NCBI GenBank assembly: GCA_964427425.1
Contig: CAYRUD010000012.1
Coordinates: forward strand, 124,001 to 188,000
DNA from: CAYRUD01 sp964427425
Lineage (GTDB): Bacteria > Chlamydiota > Chlamydiia > Chlamydiales > FEN-1388
DNA: 64,000 bases
Direction of reading: 5' to 3'
This document shows positions 53,026 to 62,104 of this stretch, one piece after another (within the stretch, counting starts at the first letter, position 1; every line of letters starts with the position of its first letter). Below the pieces are notes generated by a model. The model was not told the origin of the DNA. It saw nothing but the letters and a program-made list of their open reading frames with translations, and did not search any database. A program made the position numbers and the translations under genes.

Positions 53026-55038
53026 ATGAATGGCATGAAAGAGCATCTTGAAGAGCAATCAGTCATCAAGCTGTTAGACAGCTTGACAGTCGATAAAATT
53101 GCTGCAGGAGAAGTCATTGAAGGCCCTGCATCATGCATCAAGGAACTCATTGACAATGCCATTGATGCCGCTGCGACACATATCATTGTTGAGATTTCTG
53201 TTGGCGGCAGAGAGAAGATAAAAGTCACTGATAATGGAATAGGAATGTCGGCAAAGGATCTTCTTATGTCGATAGAGAGACATGCCACTTCAAAAATAAG
53301 CTCTATTGATGATCTTGAAAGACTTCACTCACGCGGGTTTAGAGGAGAGGCTCTCTCTTCGATAGCCTCTGTATCTAAGATGACTCTTACTTCATGTAAG
53401 AGGAGAGAAGATGATTCCCTTCCTCTAGGAGAAAGGGGAGCTCAACTTATTATTCATGGTGGTATTCAACAATCCTTCCAGTACCCGATAGCGGCTCCGT
53501 TCGGAACCTCAATTTTGATAGAGCATCTTTTTTATAATGTTCCGGCTCGAAGAAAGTTCATGAAATCCCCACAAAAAGATGGGCAGGAGATCATGAAAAC
53601 AATGAGCCAATTGGCCCTTGCTGCTCCCCATATAGGTTTTCAACTTATCCATGACGGGGTCCAAAAGTTGAATTTTCCTGTTCAAAGCGATCAAGATACT
53701 ACGAAGCTCTTTGAAGAGAGGGTGAGAGCTATATTGGGTGATGATGTTATCTCCCAAGGGATGTTCTTTTTCGAGAAACTGTCTTCTACATGTAGCATGC
53801 AAGGCTTCCTAGGATTTCCTGAAGCTGCTCGATCTACGCGGTCTTTACAGCACATTATTGTGAATGGACGTCCTATCCAGTCTATGTCAATTTCATATGC
53901 TATCAAAGCTGGATATGCTACTTCAATCGGACGTGACCAACATCCTGTCTTTGTCTTTCAAATGGATATTCCTTCAGAGGATGTAGATGTAAATGTCCAT
54001 CCTCAGAAAAAAGAAATGCGATTCAAAGATGAAGAGAAGCTCAAGGACTCTATAATCCATGTAGTTGCAAAGCACCTTTTTAAGCTTTCACATCCAAGTG
54101 ATTTGGGGCTAAATCATGAAAATCACCGAGAGTTTCTCCCTTTGAATGATCGTCCCTTCGAGGATGGGAGAGCTTCACACTGGACTGATCACGTAGATCG
54201 CGGTAAATTGGCAGATTCTGAATTGACAGATCTCGAAAGATTCGAAACGAATTGGATTGAACAAAGTGAGAAAAAGTCTTCATTTCCCTCTTATTTCAAT
54301 CAGCGAAATGAGTGGAGTAATGCTCTTTTTTCAGAACATGTAGCAGAATATGTAGACGGTCCTCCAAAACAGGTCTTAGAGTATACTCCGTCTTATCGAT
54401 GGCATAAGGTGTCGAGCTCATCTTTATATGTATTCGTGATCTATACTAGCAAGACATCTAGCCATGAAAGATCAATGGTAATTCATCTTCCTACGGCTTT
54501 TAAAGCTGCATTGATCACCCAAGCTCTTAAATCAGTAGAGAGACGTAAAAGTATCATTCATGCTGAGTCTCTTTTAGTTCCTCATTTGCTACGACTTTCA
54601 AAAGATCAATATCTTGCAGTTGAGGGTATGTTGCCGGAGATTGAGGCTATGGGATTTTCTGTAAGACCATTCGGAGCAAATACATTCCTTATAGAGGCCG
54701 TTCCTCAAGGAACAGATTTAGCGACACTGGATCTCGATACATTTTTTTCTCTCATTACATCTCAGACTCGAGAGGGCGAAAGCGAAGAGGTGGCCTTTGG
54801 ATCGGAAATGACTCCTGAGATGAGAAAGGCGATACGGCGCGCAAGCTCTCTAATGTCATCTTTGATGCCCTTTACTAAGGGGTCTTCGGGCATTCCAGAT
54901 AAGCTTTCAGAGTATATTGTCAAGATGTGGATTGAGATGGATTCTCCTGTTTGTAGTGTAAGCGGAGAAAGAATCGCGGTTTCAATAGACGATAGCGTTA
55001 TCGGGCGTCTCTTCACTACAGCGCAGAAGAATATGTAA
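53026..55038 (+). CDS. mutL: DNA mismatch repair protein MutL
   Basis: The product is 670 residues from the ATG at 53026; a GTG at 53005 would add seven. The GHKL ATPase core is complete: KIAAGEVIEGPASCIKELID (with the catalytic Glu), VTDNGIGM, ATSKISSIDDL, SRGFRGEALSSIASVS. The usual LVENSLDA reads LIDNAIDA. The C-terminal dimerisation domain lacks the endonuclease motif DQHAxxE (the aligned stretch reads MVIHLPTAFKAALI) and the CPHGRP-type end, so it resembles non-nicking forms. It couples mismatch recognition to excision. MutS is not in the window. pepP follows 21 bases later. Confidence 0.95.
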   Translation: MNGMKEHLEEQSVIKLLDSLTVDKIAAGEVIEGPASCIKELIDNAIDAAATHIIVEISVGGREKIKVTDNGIGMSAKDLLMSIERHATSKISSIDDLERLHSRGFRGEALSSIASVSKMTLTSCKRREDDSLPLGERGAQLIIHGGIQQSFQYPIAAPFGTSILIEHLFYNVPARRKFMKSPQKDGQEIMKTMSQLALAAPHIGFQLIHDGVQKLNFPVQSDQDTTKLFEERVRAILGDDVISQGMFFFEKLSSTCSMQGFLGFPEAARSTRSLQHIIVNGRPIQSMSISYAIKAGYATSIGRDQHPVFVFQMDIPSEDVDVNVHPQKKEMRFKDEEKLKDSIIHVVAKHLFKLSHPSDLGLNHENHREFLPLNDRPFEDGRASHWTDHVDRGKLADSELTDLERFETNWIEQSEKKSSFPSYFNQRNEWSNALFSEHVAEYVDGPPKQVLEYTPSYRWHKVSSSSLYVFVIYTSKTSSHERSMVIHLPTAFKAALITQALKSVERRKSIIHAESLLVPHLLRLSKDQYLAVEGMLPEIEAMGFSVRPFGANTFLIEAVPQGTDLATLDLDTFFSLITSQTREGESEEVAFGSEMTPEMRKAIRRASSLMSSLMPFTKGSSGIPDKLSEYIVKMWIEMDSPVCSVSGERIAVSIDDSVIGRLFTTAQKNM

Positions 55039-55059
55039 TTACTAAGGAAGGACTATTAG

Positions 55060-56253
55060 ATGAGTTCATCTCGCATTCTCTCTTTTCCTCTCTCCCAGTC
55101 AGATCTTCATGAGATAGGCAATCGAAAAAGACATCTTATCGGCGTAATGAAGAGAGTAGCGGTGACAGATATATATATCCGCGATATCAAGGCCATACAT
55201 TATCTAACAGGGCTTTTGCTCTCTACTGGCGCTTTACTACTCTCAGTTAATGGATCGATGTCGCTCTTTGTTGATGGTCGTTATGTCGGTGTAGCTTATA
55301 AGAACTTCTCGTTAGAACCTGAGATATGTTCTATTGTTGTTCTTCAAGATAAATCCGGTGAGAAAGAGTGTATAGATCTTTTAAAGCGGCAAAATATCGG
55401 CGTACAAGGAAAGCGCAAAGTTGCCTTCGACAGTGAGTTATTATCATATGAACAAGCAAGAGATCTTTTATCTACAGTGGAGAAAGAGGGCTTTATTGAA
55501 TGTGAATCTCATATAAGCCTCTTTCGTGAGATGAGGCGCCAAAAAAGTCAGCTCGAAATCGATGCTATTAAAAAAGCTTGTGAGCTTTGTGAAGAAGGCT
55601 TTCATCTTATTCTTCGATCTTTAGAGAGCGGAGTCTCTGAAAGAGAGCTCGCTCAGAAGCTGATTATCTACTGGTATCAAAATGGTGCGGACGGTGTCTC
55701 TTTTGAGCCTATTATTGCTTTTGGATCAAATAGTGCCTATCCTCATTGGCGCGCGTCTGAGAGTCGCCTTCAAGCAGGGGATATAGTTCTTGTCGATATC
55801 GGCGTCTCTCTTCGGGGATATCATTCCGATATGACGAGAACATTTACTTTTGGTGATCCTACAGAGAAAGAATTTGATGACTGGTTCAAAGCGACTTTAG
55901 AGGCATATGAATTCGCAAAGCAACATAGTTTTGAAGGAGTGTCTCCTCAAGATGTTGATAAAGCAGCTCGCGATGTTCTCGCGACTTACGGCTATAAGGA
56001 TCGATTTACTCATGGCTTAGGCCATGGATTGGGCTTGGAAGTACATGAAGCGCCAAGGCTTTCTCCAAGAAAAGGAACATATTCCCAAAGTGCTCTTATG
56101 GGAGGAGATGTTATTACAATAGAGCCGGGAATTTACTTTGAGGATCGCGGGGGTGTGCGACTTGAGAATACATGTTATGTTGATGGCTCAAAAACAATTC
56201 CTTTAATTAATACTCCATTTTTCCCTCGCTGGCATGACTATATGAGGGAGTAG
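55060..56253 (+). CDS. pepP: Xaa-Pro aminopeptidase, M24 family
   Basis: The product is 397 residues, preceded by GGAAGG. The N-terminal domain (about 1-165) is the creatinase-type domain. The catalytic domain has all five metal ligands: VLVDIGVSLRGYHSDMTRTF (two Asp), THGLGHGLGLEVHE (His), VITIEPGIYFE (Glu) and GGVRLENTCYV (Glu). It cleaves the N-terminal residue before a proline. It follows mutL, the order I recall for CT575-CT574, and converges with mreC. Confidence 0.94.
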   Translation: MSSSRILSFPLSQSDLHEIGNRKRHLIGVMKRVAVTDIYIRDIKAIHYLTGLLLSTGALLLSVNGSMSLFVDGRYVGVAYKNFSLEPEICSIVVLQDKSGEKECIDLLKRQNIGVQGKRKVAFDSELLSYEQARDLLSTVEKEGFIECESHISLFREMRRQKSQLEIDAIKKACELCEEGFHLILRSLESGVSERELAQKLIIYWYQNGADGVSFEPIIAFGSNSAYPHWRASESRLQAGDIVLVDIGVSLRGYHSDMTRTFTFGDPTEKEFDDWFKATLEAYEFAKQHSFEGVSPQDVDKAARDVLATYGYKDRFTHGLGHGLGLEVHEAPRLSPRKGTYSQSALMGGDVITIEPGIYFEDRGGVRLENTCYVDGSKTIPLINTPFFPRWHDYMRE

Positions 56254-56259
56254 TAAGGG

Positions 56260-57480
56260 TTATTCTGATTGTGCGAGTGTCGCCTCTTCTTCGAGCAGAG
56301 ATAAGATGCGCTCTACTTGACTTGGGGTCTTGTCTATTTCTCGAGGAAGTCTTGGAAGAACTGAAAGATATTCAAACGACGGAAATGAATGAAGAAGTGG
56401 ACTTGCTTTGATTGTATAGGAAGTTGCACCCTCCACTAATGGCAAAACTTCTTTAACAAGAGCTACAGGAAGACCTCTTGGGAAGACTCCATCGAGTCCT
56501 GTTGTTTCAAGAATATCCCCTGGTTTAACGATCGCTATTCTTTCATCATGAGGATGAGCCTGTCCTGTTCGAAGGTCGCGCTTTGTTGAGAATATGTCTT
56601 CAAAATCACAAGTGAAGCCGACTCCATCAATGAGGATGGGCTTTTCTTTGCTTTTACTTCCTCGAAGCTGTCCTTTGGCTAAGAAGAGAATATCTTTAGT
56701 TGATGTTTGATCTTTTGTCGATTTCTCAAGGAGCAACACGATGGTATCGACAGCTTTCACGGCTTTTTCCATCGATTGTGATTTTTTTTGATTAGCTGTT
56801 TGCGAATACACTTGAAGTGCTTTACGAAATGCTAAGCCAGCTTCAATTGCTTCAGCTCTTTTTCGAGCATCCAATGATCTTTTTACTTGCGCAGAGACAG
56901 CTAGCTTTGGATCTGAAAGAAGAATGACTCTTGAGGCATAATCTCCTACATAATCAATACAACCAACAAGCGTTCCTTGACATATGACAGGGCAATTTTT
57001 CTCAAGAGGAAATTGAGTAGAGTCAGTAATACCGCTCTCGCCAGTTTTCTCATCTTGGAACACGTTCTTCTTTCCAATATTAATCCAGAGTGCAGTTCCA
57101 TATGGAGGACTTTCTTGATAGATAACACTCCCAATAAGAGGCTTAAACGGCAATTTAACGGTTGATTGTATCTGTTTCAAGGCTTCTTCGGTCTTTTGTT
57201 CTTCTTGCTTTTTCATCGAGCCTTCCTGAATCTGCCACTCTTGAAGAGAAGCCTCTTCTGATCTTTGGATAAGCTGTTCATCTCCATCTTTCTTGGTATT
57301 GAGAGAGTGGGAATGAGGAAATGACTCCATTGAGGAGAGCCGCATTTTCCAGATAATGCTCGAAAAAGCATCGTAGACTTTCACGCTCACTTGCCGAGGG
57401 GAGAAAAAAATGACAAGAGTAAGGATGAGCGGCATATAGTATGTCGATAATTGTCCATTAGGACGTCTAAGCCCTCTCAT
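56260..57480 (-). CDS. mreC: Rod-shape determining protein MreC
   Basis: The product is 406 residues. One membrane helix (STYYMPLILTLVIFFS, about 12-28) is followed by a Glu/Gln-rich coiled coil (QEWQIQEGSMKKQEEQKTEEALKQIQ, about 82-108) and the MreC periplasmic beta domains (PLIGSVIYQESPPYGTALWINIG, VGCIDYVGDYASRVILLSD, KPGDILETTGLDGVFPRGLPVALV). The last stretch is the MreC signature (GD..x..TxGxxGxFPxGxPVxxV). It recruits the elongation/septal peptidoglycan machinery together with MreB in chlamydiae. It is downstream of the aminotransferase gene, matching CT637-CT638 order. Confidence 0.85.
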   Translation of the reverse strand: MRGLRRPNGQLSTYYMPLILTLVIFFSPRQVSVKVYDAFSSIIWKMRLSSMESFPHSHSLNTKKDGDEQLIQRSEEASLQEWQIQEGSMKKQEEQKTEEALKQIQSTVKLPFKPLIGSVIYQESPPYGTALWINIGKKNVFQDEKTGESGITDSTQFPLEKNCPVICQGTLVGCIDYVGDYASRVILLSDPKLAVSAQVKRSLDARKRAEAIEAGLAFRKALQVYSQTANQKKSQSMEKAVKAVDTIVLLLEKSTKDQTSTKDILFLAKGQLRGSKSKEKPILIDGVGFTCDFEDIFSTKRDLRTGQAHPHDERIAIVKPGDILETTGLDGVFPRGLPVALVKEVLPLVEGATSYTIKASPLLHSFPSFEYLSVLPRLPREIDKTPSQVERILSLLEEEATLAQSE

Positions 57481-57523
57481 CTGTCTTTTTTTCTCCTTAA
57501 TTAATACCGATTACTCTACTTCT

Positions 57524-58765
57524 TTAACGAGAATATAAGCATTTTAACAAGCGTCTTCGGTCTTCTTCATTTTGAAGCGCGCAAACATTTACTCTACCAT
57601 CATCTGTTAAGAAAATCGCTTCTTTCTCTCTCAATTGCCTTACTGTCTCATGAGATATGGGCAATAGAGCAAAAAGTCCTTGTCCTCTTGCTACAAGACC
57701 CAAATCGATTGATTCACGTTCAGCCTCAGAGGAGAGATTTTTTCGAATAGTATGAAGATTTATTGCTATCCTCTTCAAATCATTTTTCCACTCAAGATGG
57801 TATGGGCTTTTTGGATCTAAAACTTTTCCTGCGGCTATTGCGCCAATTTTACTTGCGCTGCTGAATATTGATCGCTGGATAGAGATCATATGACTTCGTA
57901 TGGATGGCAGCCACTCTTGATTCCCGATGTAAAACGCGACTCCTACCCTTTCAGAGTAAAGACCGAGTGTTTTAGAGCATGAGAAGGCGATAGCATGATG
58001 AAGCTCCAACCGTGTTGCAAGCTGTAATGGATAGAGAGTTGATTCATCTCCATCTGGGTGAAATCCAAAGTATGCGCAGTCAAAGAGAATATGCGATTCG
58101 GGAAACGTTGTTTTAATCAAGGTGAGGATATCTTCCCACTCTTCTTTTGTAGGATCAATACCTGTTGGATTGTGGCAGACGAGATGGAAGAGAAAGAGAA
58201 TCTCTTTTCCTTTTGTTTGTCCTTTCTCCTTTTTCAATGCTGAAAGCACTTCTTCAAAGGCATGTGTGTTGATGCGGCTATCTTGAGTGTTATCGTAAAG
58301 CCACTGCCACTCATGGCAGGTAAATTTGATCGATGAGAAGATGTGTCGATGGTTTGGCCAAGTTGGCGATCCGTAGACTATCTCAGTGATACCATGGTTA
58401 AAAAATAGCTTTCCAATAGTGCTGAGAGAGCCTGTCCCTCCAATTGTTTGTATCCCAATGCTACCGAATGAGTTACTTGATCCTTCAGGTAATTGTAGAA
58501 GTGATCGGACTCCTCTCACTAATGAGGCTTCACCAGACAGTGGCAGATACGAGAGATTAAATGTGGTGTCCTGAAGCGTATCAATGATTGCGTTTCGGAC
58601 TGCAGGGAATAGATAGGGCTGATGACGATTGATTGGATCAGGGACCACACCTATCGCAAGGTTAAGCTTATCAGTTCTTTCGTTCTGACGGAAAGCATCT
58701 TGCAGTCCATATATAGGATCGGCAGGAAGTTCGCATATCGGCTTAGGGAAAGGTGCATCACTCAT
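57524..58765 (-). CDS. tyrB: Aspartate/aromatic amino acid aminotransferase
   Basis: The product is 413 residues from the ATG at 58765 (MSDAPFPKPICELPAD); a longer frame would reach 58864 and overlap the region next to the tRNA-Ala, so it is not used. PLP-enzyme class I motifs: NLAIGVV, GGTGSLSTIGKLF, FLFHLVCHNPTGIDPTKEEW, ILFDCAYFGF, and the Schiff-base Lys in AFSCSKTLGLYSERVG. It transfers amino groups between aspartate or aromatic amino acids and 2-oxoglutarate. No strong ribosome site is seen. It is upstream of mreC on the same strand. Confidence 0.92.
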   Translation of the reverse strand: MSDAPFPKPICELPADPIYGLQDAFRQNERTDKLNLAIGVVPDPINRHQPYLFPAVRNAIIDTLQDTTFNLSYLPLSGEASLVRGVRSLLQLPEGSSNSFGSIGIQTIGGTGSLSTIGKLFFNHGITEIVYGSPTWPNHRHIFSSIKFTCHEWQWLYDNTQDSRINTHAFEEVLSALKKEKGQTKGKEILFLFHLVCHNPTGIDPTKEEWEDILTLIKTTFPESHILFDCAYFGFHPDGDESTLYPLQLATRLELHHAIAFSCSKTLGLYSERVGVAFYIGNQEWLPSIRSHMISIQRSIFSSASKIGAIAAGKVLDPKSPYHLEWKNDLKRIAINLHTIRKNLSSEAERESIDLGLVARGQGLFALLPISHETVRQLREKEAIFLTDDGRVNVCALQNEEDRRRLLKCLYSR

Positions 58766-58867
58766 CTCGAACGCTCGAATTATTATATTTTTAGTTGAGT
58801 CAAAAGGTGTATCTTTTTTACCATGAGTGCACTTTTTAAAAGTATGTTGTTTATTCCTTCCCACTAT

Positions 58868-58940
58868 GGGGCGTTAGCTCAGTTGGTAGAGCGCAACAAT
58901 GGCATTGTTGAGGCCATCGGTTCGACTCCGATACGCTCCA
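58868..58940 (+). tRNA. tRNA-Ala (anticodon GGC)
   Basis: It folds as a 73-nt cloverleaf. The acceptor is GGGGCGT/ACGCTCC with one G-U pair and discriminator A. The D stem is GCTC/GAGC and the T stem ATCGG/CCGAT with TTCGACT. The anticodon stem CAACA/TGTTG carries the loop ATGGCAT, anticodon GGC. Confidence 0.95.
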
Positions 58941-59021
58941 TATCGTTTTTTCTCTCTTTAAGTGATCACGTACTTCTTAGATAGAATAAAGAATTCCCAA
59001 GCGCAGGAACCTCCTAAGAAA

Positions 59022-59372
59022 ATGGACAAACATTCTTCTGAACAGATTCAATTTCAAGACTTTCTAAAAGTTGATATTCGTGTTGGAAGGATAGTTAAGG
59101 TTGAAGAATTCCCAGAGGCTCGAAAGCCTGCATACAAGCTTGAGATTGATTTTGGCGACTTAGGGATTAAAAAATCCTCTGCTCAGATCACCGTTAACTA
59201 CAGAAAAGAAGACCTTATTGGAAAGCAGGTTCTCGCGGTCGTCAATTTTCCTCCAAAGCAAATTGGAAAATTCATGTCGGAAGTTCTGACTTTAGGGCTA
59301 CCAGATGACAAAGGCGGTATCGTTCTTGTAGAGCCGACGGCACAAGTTCCAAATGGGGCGAGATTATACTAA
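59022..59372 (+). CDS. csaA: CsaA-like tRNA-binding domain protein
   Basis: The product is 116 residues from the ATG at 59022; an in-frame GTG at 58962 would add 20 and overlaps nothing, but CsaA proteins are about 110 long. The single OB-fold reads FLKVDIRVGRIVKVEEFPEARKPAYKLEIDFG, IGKQVLAVVNFPPKQIGKFMSEVLTLGLP and GIVLVEP, the tRNA-binding/EMAP domain signature. It probably binds tRNA or unfolded protein; CsaA has been described as a chaperone. It lies 81 bases after tRNA-Ala. Confidence 0.9.
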   Translation: MDKHSSEQIQFQDFLKVDIRVGRIVKVEEFPEARKPAYKLEIDFGDLGIKKSSAQITVNYRKEDLIGKQVLAVVNFPPKQIGKFMSEVLTLGLPDDKGGIVLVEPTAQVPNGARLY

Positions 59373-59401
59373 TTACAGTAGTAAAGCACATGCCAGGCTT
59401 T

Positions 59402-59424
59402 AGATGTCAAGCTGCTTGACATCT
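59402..59424. terminator. Hairpin past the csaA-like gene
   Basis: AGATGTCAAG (59402-59411) pairs perfectly with CTTGACATCT (59415-59424), 3-base loop. The following GTTTGAATG is only weakly T-rich. Confidence 0.5.
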
Positions 59425-59430
59425 GTTTGA

Positions 59431-59553
59431 ATGAGTAAATCCAGGTGGATCTACAATGAAAAATGTGTAGGCATTTCTAAAGAAGCGGTATTAAGCAGCC
59501 TTCAAGTTATCAAATTTATACCTGATTCAGGCTATGAGGAATTAAAAAAATAG
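59431..59553 (+). CDS. Short reading frame (40 codons), possibly a remnant
   Basis: From ATG 59431 it reads MSKSRWIYNEKCVGISKEAV and then LSSLQVIKFIPDSGYEELKK to TAG at 59553. The amino-acid mix looks coding (balanced polar and hydrophobic residues, no runs), but it has no ribosome site and no family. It lies between two hairpins, at 59402-59424 and 59587-59615. It could be the remnant of a longer gene. Confidence 0.3.
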   Translation: MSKSRWIYNEKCVGISKEAVLSSLQVIKFIPDSGYEELKK

Positions 59554-59586
59554 CGGAGAAGAGCTGAAAGCTTTTAAGTGAGTCAG

Positions 59587-59615
59587 CCTCACAGTATTAG
59601 CTTGATACTGTGAGG
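59587..59615. terminator. Hairpin downstream of the ankyrin gene
   Basis: CCTCACAGTAT (59587-59597) is perfectly complementary to ATACTGTGAGG (59605-59615) with a 7-base loop. It lies 19 bases past the stop of the minus-strand ankyrin gene. No T tract follows, so it may be an atypical terminator or a mRNA 3' stabiliser. Confidence 0.6.
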
Positions 59616-59634
59616 ACAGTCTCCTTGTAGTTAT

Positions 59635-61947
59635 TTATCTATTGATTGGTCGCAAGATGCCCATTTTCTCAAGCATCTCAACAATTTTCTCAATACGTAT
59701 TTGATAATCCTCGGTGAAGACTTCTTCATTGACAAAGGTAGTTCTTCGATCATCCTCAACAGCTTCCATCCACTTGTCGCGTCCCTCTCGAGTGTTTAAC
59801 GGGGCGTTACAATAAATATCACACTCTTCCAGATTATCTTTCAGATCAGATTCTGATATGTTGCGATCCCTTAATAGCTCTTGAGCTCTTTGAATTCTTT
59901 CAGGCCGATATGATGAAGGAGTGTTCTCCTTCCACCAAGTGGAATATTTTGACCTAAATTCGCCATCATCTTTTAAAGTTTGGAAGATGTAATTGACAAC
60001 GGTGTATGGCACATATTGCTCTCGAAACTTTCGGCGTACTTCATCAAGGGGAATTCCAGCGCCAGATGCAAATGTATCATGAAATCGAGTGATTTCCTGA
60101 TATCCTGGAATGGAGAGTTCCCGTCCTAGGTTTTTGATAACAAAGTTGAGTTTGTGTGCGTCAAAAATTTGGTCATTTTGAGCATAACCAAGAGTAATGG
60201 TTTCGAGAATATTTGCTCTTAGCTCAGCTAAAGTAAGATTTGCCTCCATCTCAAATGACTCCCCCTGCCCGAGGCAGATTTTGCGATAAAGACGAAGAGC
60301 CTCTTGATAATAGCGTCCGCCACAATGGCTGGACGCGTCATTCAACTCTGCGTCCATGTACTCAATTAAACGCTTCTTTTCGGAAGTATCTTCGATCTGT
60401 TGTATGTGATCGAGGATATGGCAGAGTGCCGTACGGATAGTATTCCAGAAAACTCGAAGGGCCCCGCTTCCTGCTTGAGGAGTTCCTACAAAACTGTCTT
60501 CATTATAAATACGACTTAAGAATGTCCTTGTTCCATGAGAGAGGGGTACTGAATGTTCTTGCGCTAGAATTTCTAACTGAATGACTTCATTAGTCCTAGT
60601 TCTAGATGGCATTTCATACGTAACTCCAGGCTCAAGGAGTACGGCAAAATTACGATTAAGGAGTGCTTCCTGCCTTGAGTCAAGAGATAGTATAGGTGAA
60701 ATTGAGCTTGACTGCGGAGCTGCGCTTGTCCGCTGAGCCACGTTTGTTTGTGGGGCTGAATTCGTTTGAGGAGTTGATAAGAGCAGTGAGAAAAGTTCAT
60801 GCATATTGCATTCAATTGCGAGATGTCTGATAAGCTGAGGTGTCATTCTGGCGGATTGAGCTAATCTTCTAAGTATTTGTATCCTTTCTTCTCGCTGTGG
60901 TACTGAGAGAGCATTTCTAATCTCGTTACTATTATCGGTAATCTCAGGATGGATTTGCCTCATCACATCAAGGACAGCGCCTCCAGCAGATTCTAAGTAC
61001 ATCTCTAGTGGAAGTTTACCCTGATCATTTCTTTGTGTGAGACAGGCTCCCTTCCTTACGAGTTCTATGATAAGTTCTTGATCAGAACCGGTGAAGCAGA
61101 CTTTGTGCAGAGGTGCGTTCCCTGAGATATCTTTACCTGAGAGTAAATAAGGAGTGAGAGGTAATCGAAGGATTTCCTTAGCGATCGCATAATTGTATGA
61201 ATCAATTGCTTTGACAAGGAGATTTGTGTTTGTTGTTCTTCCAAATATTGTGCTATTTGTAAGCAGCGCCTCAACGCATCTTCGAGCTTCTAAGAGATTG
61301 TCAGCATTAATTGCTTGCTCAAGCGTTGCCTGGTTGCTAGTTTCGATGGGCCTGATTCGGACGCACTCTTCTGCAAAACTAGGTTCGGATGTAGGAAGAG
61401 GATTCTGGGGAATAAAGAGAGTATTTCCAGGATTTCTATGAGAAGAAGGAACAGGAGTAGCTTGAGTTGGTCTCTCTTGTCGCTGCGATACAGGAGTAAA
61501 TAGATTGGTTGAAGGAGTTTGTCTTACTCCGGCAAGAATATCTTCAAGAGATCTATGAGAGAATGGGGTCTGGTTAGCCTGAATTTGTCTTTGCGGTTGA
61601 TTTCTTACAGGGGTATTCTGATTGTTTGCAGTTGTCGAAGAAGCCGATTGATTATTCTTTCGCTTAAGGCCTTTCTTAATCTTTTTAAGAGTACTTTTAA
61701 TATTTTCTCTATATTTGTTCTTAATGCTGGTTGCTTGAGAAAACTTTTCTTTAGCAATTTCAATGATTTTCAGCATTCGTTGCTCTTTTGGAGTCGAAAT
61801 CCAGCTCTCAAGAGAATTATGAATAGCTGCAAGTGCTTGGCTAAGGCGTTTTCCACTCTTCTTATCTTTTAAAAGAGACTTTACTGTCTCCTTTGGAGAA
61901 AGCTCGTTATTTGAAATATATTTATTATTTAATTTTTCTAATTTCAT
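59635..61947 (-). CDS. Ankyrin-repeat protein, putative host-targeted
   Basis: The product is 770 residues with a GGTGGA ribosome site. The N-terminal 90 residues are lysine-rich (KKIKKGLKRKNNQSASS). Residues about 100-190 are Gln/Thr/Pro-rich and low complexity (TNNQNTPVRNQPQRQIQANQ). Ankyrin-like repeats occupy about 205-330 (NQATLEQAINADNLLEARRCVEALL, NAPLHKVCFTGSDQELIIELVRKGA, LTQRNDQGKLPLEMYLESAGG). A second Gln/Thr/Ala-rich linker lies near 395-420, and the C-terminal 350 residues match nothing I know. No signal peptide or membrane segment was found. Ankyrin proteins of intracellular bacteria commonly act on host proteins; that role is inferred. Confidence 0.75.
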   Translation of the reverse strand: MKLEKLNNKYISNNELSPKETVKSLLKDKKSGKRLSQALAAIHNSLESWISTPKEQRMLKIIEIAKEKFSQATSIKNKYRENIKSTLKKIKKGLKRKNNQSASSTTANNQNTPVRNQPQRQIQANQTPFSHRSLEDILAGVRQTPSTNLFTPVSQRQERPTQATPVPSSHRNPGNTLFIPQNPLPTSEPSFAEECVRIRPIETSNQATLEQAINADNLLEARRCVEALLTNSTIFGRTTNTNLLVKAIDSYNYAIAKEILRLPLTPYLLSGKDISGNAPLHKVCFTGSDQELIIELVRKGACLTQRNDQGKLPLEMYLESAGGAVLDVMRQIHPEITDNSNEIRNALSVPQREERIQILRRLAQSARMTPQLIRHLAIECNMHELFSLLLSTPQTNSAPQTNVAQRTSAAPQSSSISPILSLDSRQEALLNRNFAVLLEPGVTYEMPSRTRTNEVIQLEILAQEHSVPLSHGTRTFLSRIYNEDSFVGTPQAGSGALRVFWNTIRTALCHILDHIQQIEDTSEKKRLIEYMDAELNDASSHCGGRYYQEALRLYRKICLGQGESFEMEANLTLAELRANILETITLGYAQNDQIFDAHKLNFVIKNLGRELSIPGYQEITRFHDTFASGAGIPLDEVRRKFREQYVPYTVVNYIFQTLKDDGEFRSKYSTWWKENTPSSYRPERIQRAQELLRDRNISESDLKDNLEECDIYCNAPLNTREGRDKWMEAVEDDRRTTFVNEEVFTEDYQIRIEKIVEMLEKMGILRPINR

Positions 61948-62104
61948 ATATCCACCAAAAAATTTATGTGAATATATTAAAATAAAATAATGTTAAGCTT
62001 TTGTTTTTGTTTTGTTAATTTTAAATAAATATTAGATTCTTTATTAATCTCTAATTAAATGCGCTGCTTGAATTCTTCATTAATACAGGGATTGAATCAG
62101 CGCA

